This document shows, one piece after another, positions 60,959 to 64,000 of a stretch of 64,000 bases of DNA. Origin of the DNA: Nematostella vectensis (Eukaryota; Cnidaria; Anthozoa; Actiniaria; Edwardsiidae); contig NC_064044.1 of the NCBI RefSeq assembly GCF_932526225.1, forward strand, positions 7,180,801-7,244,800, read 5' to 3'. Under the pieces are notes generated by a model. The model saw only the letters and a list, made by a program, of their open reading frames with translations, did no database searches and had not been told where the DNA came from. A program made the translations under genes and the position numbers. Each line of letters opens with the position of its first letter. Within the stretch, counting starts at the first letter, position 1.

Positions 60959-61206
60959 TTAAAGAAGACGAATCACGCCGCCATTTTATGCTCCCGCTCA
61001 ATGGCGAGTCACTTAAAGAATCAATTTCCATCAGCTAATTCAAGCGAGTAACCAAGATATATTCATAGATATATTTATAATCAGATATCGCCAATAACAT
61101 ATCGGCCTACATGCGTAGATTGTTATTTTGAAGTTTACTTGCAAATAAACCGCTGTATTTGAAATGATAAACAATAACAAAGGAGGGGGTGATCGACATT
61201 CTTTAA
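60959..61206 (+). mobile_element. TTAA MITE family B, copy 2
   Basis: The left end TTAAAGAAGACGAATCACGC and right end GGTGATCGACATTCTTTAA form short imperfect inverted repeats bounded by TTAA. It is homologous to 32198-32424 over its whole length. Confidence 0.75.
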
Positions 61207-61924
61207 TGCCAACAAAGTATGACTTGGCAGATTTCATGGACTTTTTTCAATTTGATAAAATGCAAATTCCCATTCAGTTGGCACCATAAGATTTTTACTT
61301 CTAGAAATAGGATTGTTACTAAGTCGAGCATGGATTTTTAACAAGTGTAGAATTTCACGTTGCTGGTGGCAGTGGACGAAATTTAAGGTATTGGGTATTT
61401 AGGTTTTAGATATCGTATTTTTAAAGCAATTGCGATCGCTGAGCCCATTTGAAGCAAGCGCTGGCTTTGGGTGTATTAACCTTTCGTGTGGCAAACAGAT
61501 AAATACCTATTCAAAGCGAAATTCACAAACAACTGGTATTTAGTTAAGGGGTAAGAAGGCAGTACGACTTGTCGGAAATTACATAACTCAAGTGGCAAAA
61601 ACAAAAGCAGAAAACAATGATCGTCTTGAGATGAAATGAGCTAGAAGTCGATTGCGAACACGCCGAGAATTTTAAGAAAAGGAAACAATTTTTCGCAAAG
61701 CAATGCATCATTTTTTACTCGAGGCTCAGAGCCAACTCTGGTCGAGTCTTGACAGGAGTTTACGAGAGTTGGAAATCGCCAAATGCGAGGAGGAAGACCA
61801 CTGCGAGGAGGAACACGTGTTAAAAGCACAGAGAGGCGAGTTGTCATGTCATCTTTTTGTCTGTTGCTTCTTCTGGTGTTCGTGTATCTGGTGGCTTTAA
61901 GAAGCTGTACTGAAAACTAAACAC

Positions 61925-62435
61925 AAGGATCTCCAGTGGGAACGGAAATGTTGAAACTCAACGTAACACAAGAAACCCATCCGTGAAAACTAGACATGAC
62001 ACAAGAAACTCGTCAATGGAAACTCAACGCAACACAAGAAACCCCATCCGTGAAAACTCGACATAACACAAGAAACTTTCAATTGACACTCAACGTGACA
62101 CAAGAAACCCCCATCCGTGAAAACTCGACATGACACAGGAAACTTTCAATTGACACTCAACGTGACACAAGAAACCCCCATCCGTGAAAACTCGACATGA
62201 CACAAGAAACTCGTCAATGGAAACTCAACGTAACACAAGAAACCCTCATCCGTGAAAACTCGACATGACACAAGAAACTTATCGATGGAAACTCAACGTA
62301 ACACAAGAAACCCCTATCCGTGAAAACTCGATATAACAAAAGAAGCTCGTCAACGAGAACTCGACACAACACAAGAAAGTTTATGGAAAATCGACCTAGC
62401 TCAAGAAACTTTATAATGGAAACTCAGCATGACAC
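61925..62435 (+). repeat. ~68-bp composite tandem repeat
   Basis: Half-units ACACAAGAAACCCCCATCCG and ACACAAGAAACTCGTCAATG alternate with GAAAACTCGACATG and GAAACTCAACGTA, giving about seven full units that decay toward the right. No gene is seen in 61207-62836 besides this array. Confidence 0.85.
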
Positions 62436-62836
62436 CACAAACACAGTAACAACAATTACGTAGGAATTTTGCCTTGAACGTCATTTTTTTGTGTTTTTTC
62501 TATGGGGATGGTCAGCTCATATATTATGGGGAGAGAGAGTGTAGAGGAAAAATTCCTATTTCAAAAATTCAAAGGCTTGTAGCTCTACAATAAATGAGAA
62601 AATTAAACCAACAACAAACAAACAAAAGTGATCGTGAAGTAAAATGCCGCATTTAAACGAGCACAGATACACGTTTTCTTCGAGCATGTTTCAATGCTCA
62701 ATTGGTAAAGAATTCTAAACAGAATGAAGTCAAAGATAGGAAATAATAACTACTACCTATCAATGACTCAAAATCAGTAATATTGTCCGTTCATTTAATT
62801 TCATAATACAGTACATGGTTACACTCACATTGAATT

Positions 62837-63001
62837 CAGGGCCGTAGCAGAGGGTTGGACACTGGGGGCACGTGCCCCCCCAATATTTTCAAAAACTATA
62901 AGAAAATGACCAGAAGGTGCGTGGCTGTGCCCCCAAATATTTTCTTTATGTTTCTGTATTGTGACCCCCACCCCAATATCTTGAGTCCTGCTACAGCACT
63001 G
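62837..63001. mobile_element. hAT-like MITE, CAGGGCCGTAGCAGG family, copy 3
   Basis: It runs from CAGGGCCGTAGCAGAGGG to CCTGCTACAGCACTG, in reverse orientation relative to copy 2; TGACCAGAAGGTGCGTGGC is the complement-side match. Confidence 0.8.
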
Positions 63002-63197
63002 GAAATTTTAGCAAAATAAGGATATGAACATTCAAATCTATATTGTTATTAAAACATCTATTATTTAAAATAAAAACATTTGTGTTGTATACAATAACAT
63101 ATTATTCAAAATATTACAAGAGAAAAATGCATGATATCTGTGACTACCATTTACCATACAACAAGGCTAGGTCCTGAACGTCTTAGCTCCTCACTTA

Positions 63198-63346
63198 CGG
63201 GAAAGCGACTTTGTGACATTAAAACCACAGGCTTCCCACTGATCTAGGGTTTAAGCCTTTTTATCACTTCCCTGCCCCTCCCATACAAGGGGGAGACTTT
63301 GTCACATTTGAACCACAGGCTTCCCACTGATCTGGGGTCTGAGCCT
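63198..63346 (-). repeat. Diverged tandem duplication of the BolA terminal exon
   Basis: Bases ~63200-63257 match ~63289-63346 at an offset of 89. Both contain ACCACAGGCTTCCCACTGATCT with similar flanks. The right copy is coding in the BolA exon; the left copy lies beyond the stop codon. Confidence 0.8.
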
Positions 63347-63649
63347 GGATAGAGAGAGCATGTACACCTTCATCTAGTTCTTGCTTTAAAACACTGTTAA
63401 CCATTCTATGCCTCTGAAATGGAATATAAACATGTTACAGTGTGACGTGAACTTCACTTGCCAACCACTGAGGCACATCAGAACATGGCAAAATCCATAA
63501 AGTCTTTACACAAAGCCCCACAGAAACAGACAATGACAATTCCTTGTGACAAAAAAAATGTTTTATGTTCTTCATAATGCTCACCTGAATAAGCTTTTTA
63601 TCTTTAAATTCATCTGAAATGACAACTACTTTGAAGTGTGTCTCAGATC
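63264..63649 (-). CDS. BolA-family protein, last two exons (partial)
   Basis: BolA proteins work with monothiol glutaredoxins in iron-sulfur cluster handling, often in mitochondria. Exon 63649-63585 encodes [15 protein letters not shown] and ends ...KKLIQ. Exon 63413-63264 continues with [13 protein letters not shown], then [14 protein letters not shown], and ends GGAGK before TGA at 63266-63264. Junctions are in phase with GT/AG borders. The invariant BolA histidine region (RHR) is present. VHALSIQ and TPDQW recall animal BOLA1, but the extra Cys-bearing tail is unusual. The N-terminal exons must lie right of the window; 63650-64000 shows none. The gene symbol is left open because the diagnostic N-terminus is absent. 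Confidence 0.88.
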
Positions 63650-64000
63650 CTAGAGATTAAAAATATTTTTACTTCTTAAAACAGTAGAATTCAAGAAAAA
63701 TAATACAAATTGAACAAAACATACATTTACAGTATTGGGTTTCAAAGCCAAAAAAATGTGGTGCCATTTTGTTATTTTTTTGTGAATTTCCCAAAATAAA
63801 AAAAATAACGGAGAAAAAAAAATCCCCAAAATTGAGAGTTTATACAATAACGACATGACGGAAAAACATGACTTGACGTTTCCAACAAGCACGTTTCACA
63901 TCAAATAAGGCGGAAAATTCTCCTAAGTACTTAGTGAGTAATATCAAACAAAATATCAAATGCGACTTTTTTTTAAATTAATGTGACTTTTTGTAAAGTG

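Noticed and set aside
61703-61900. 65-residue frame with a Glu-rich middle and Cys/Trp-rich end
   Set aside because: No family match, poor start context and no splice partners.

Overview
The window looks like nuclear DNA of an early-branching animal, most likely an anthozoan cnidarian such as the sea anemone Nematostella vectensis. This is inferred from intron-dense genes whose proteins stay close to vertebrate orthologues, an AT-rich background, many short foldback transposons and a CR1/L2-type LINE tail. The species name is inference; no database was searched.

Layout. (1) 0.7-3.2 kb, minus: a small five-exon gene of unknown function. (2) 3.2-6.2 kb: intergenic, with foldback elements. (3) 6.2-9.5 kb, minus: a two-exon BMP5-8-type TGF-beta ligand with signal peptide, prodomain, furin site and seven-cysteine knot. 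(4) 9.5-12.2 kb: the divergent intergenic region, mostly a 32-bp minisatellite. (5) 12.2-42.1 kb, plus: a complete 40-exon gene for WDR35/IFT121, a subunit of the retrograde intraflagellar transport complex IFT-A. All exon phases join and give 1195 codons plus stop. (6) 42.1-57.1 kb: an 18-copy array made from the end of the last IFT121 exon, a LINE tail, several MITEs and a long AT-rich stretch without recognisable genes, perhaps holding 5' exons of the next gene. (7) 57.1-59.6 kb, plus: a three-exon, eight-finger C2H2 transcription factor resembling the Fez and Gfi groups. (8) 59.6-63.3 kb: tandem repeats and MITEs. (9) 63.26-63.65 kb, minus: the last two exons of a BolA-family gene whose 5' end lies beyond the window.

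The most unusual signal is the relation between tandem repeats and exon edges in IFT121. Several arrays contain copies of a real splice site or exon end: 14 decoy copies of the exon 20 acceptor plus the first 22 exon bases; 18 copies of the last coding bases and stop codon; acceptor-like copies before exon 6; donor-like copies after exon 28; and decayed copies of the exon 27 end. The BolA gene shows a similar duplication of its last exon. Transposons in the same gene sit very close to splice sites, and one MITE family forms inverted pairs around two exon blocks. Together this suggests recurrent tandem duplication starting at exon boundaries, with possible effects on splicing.
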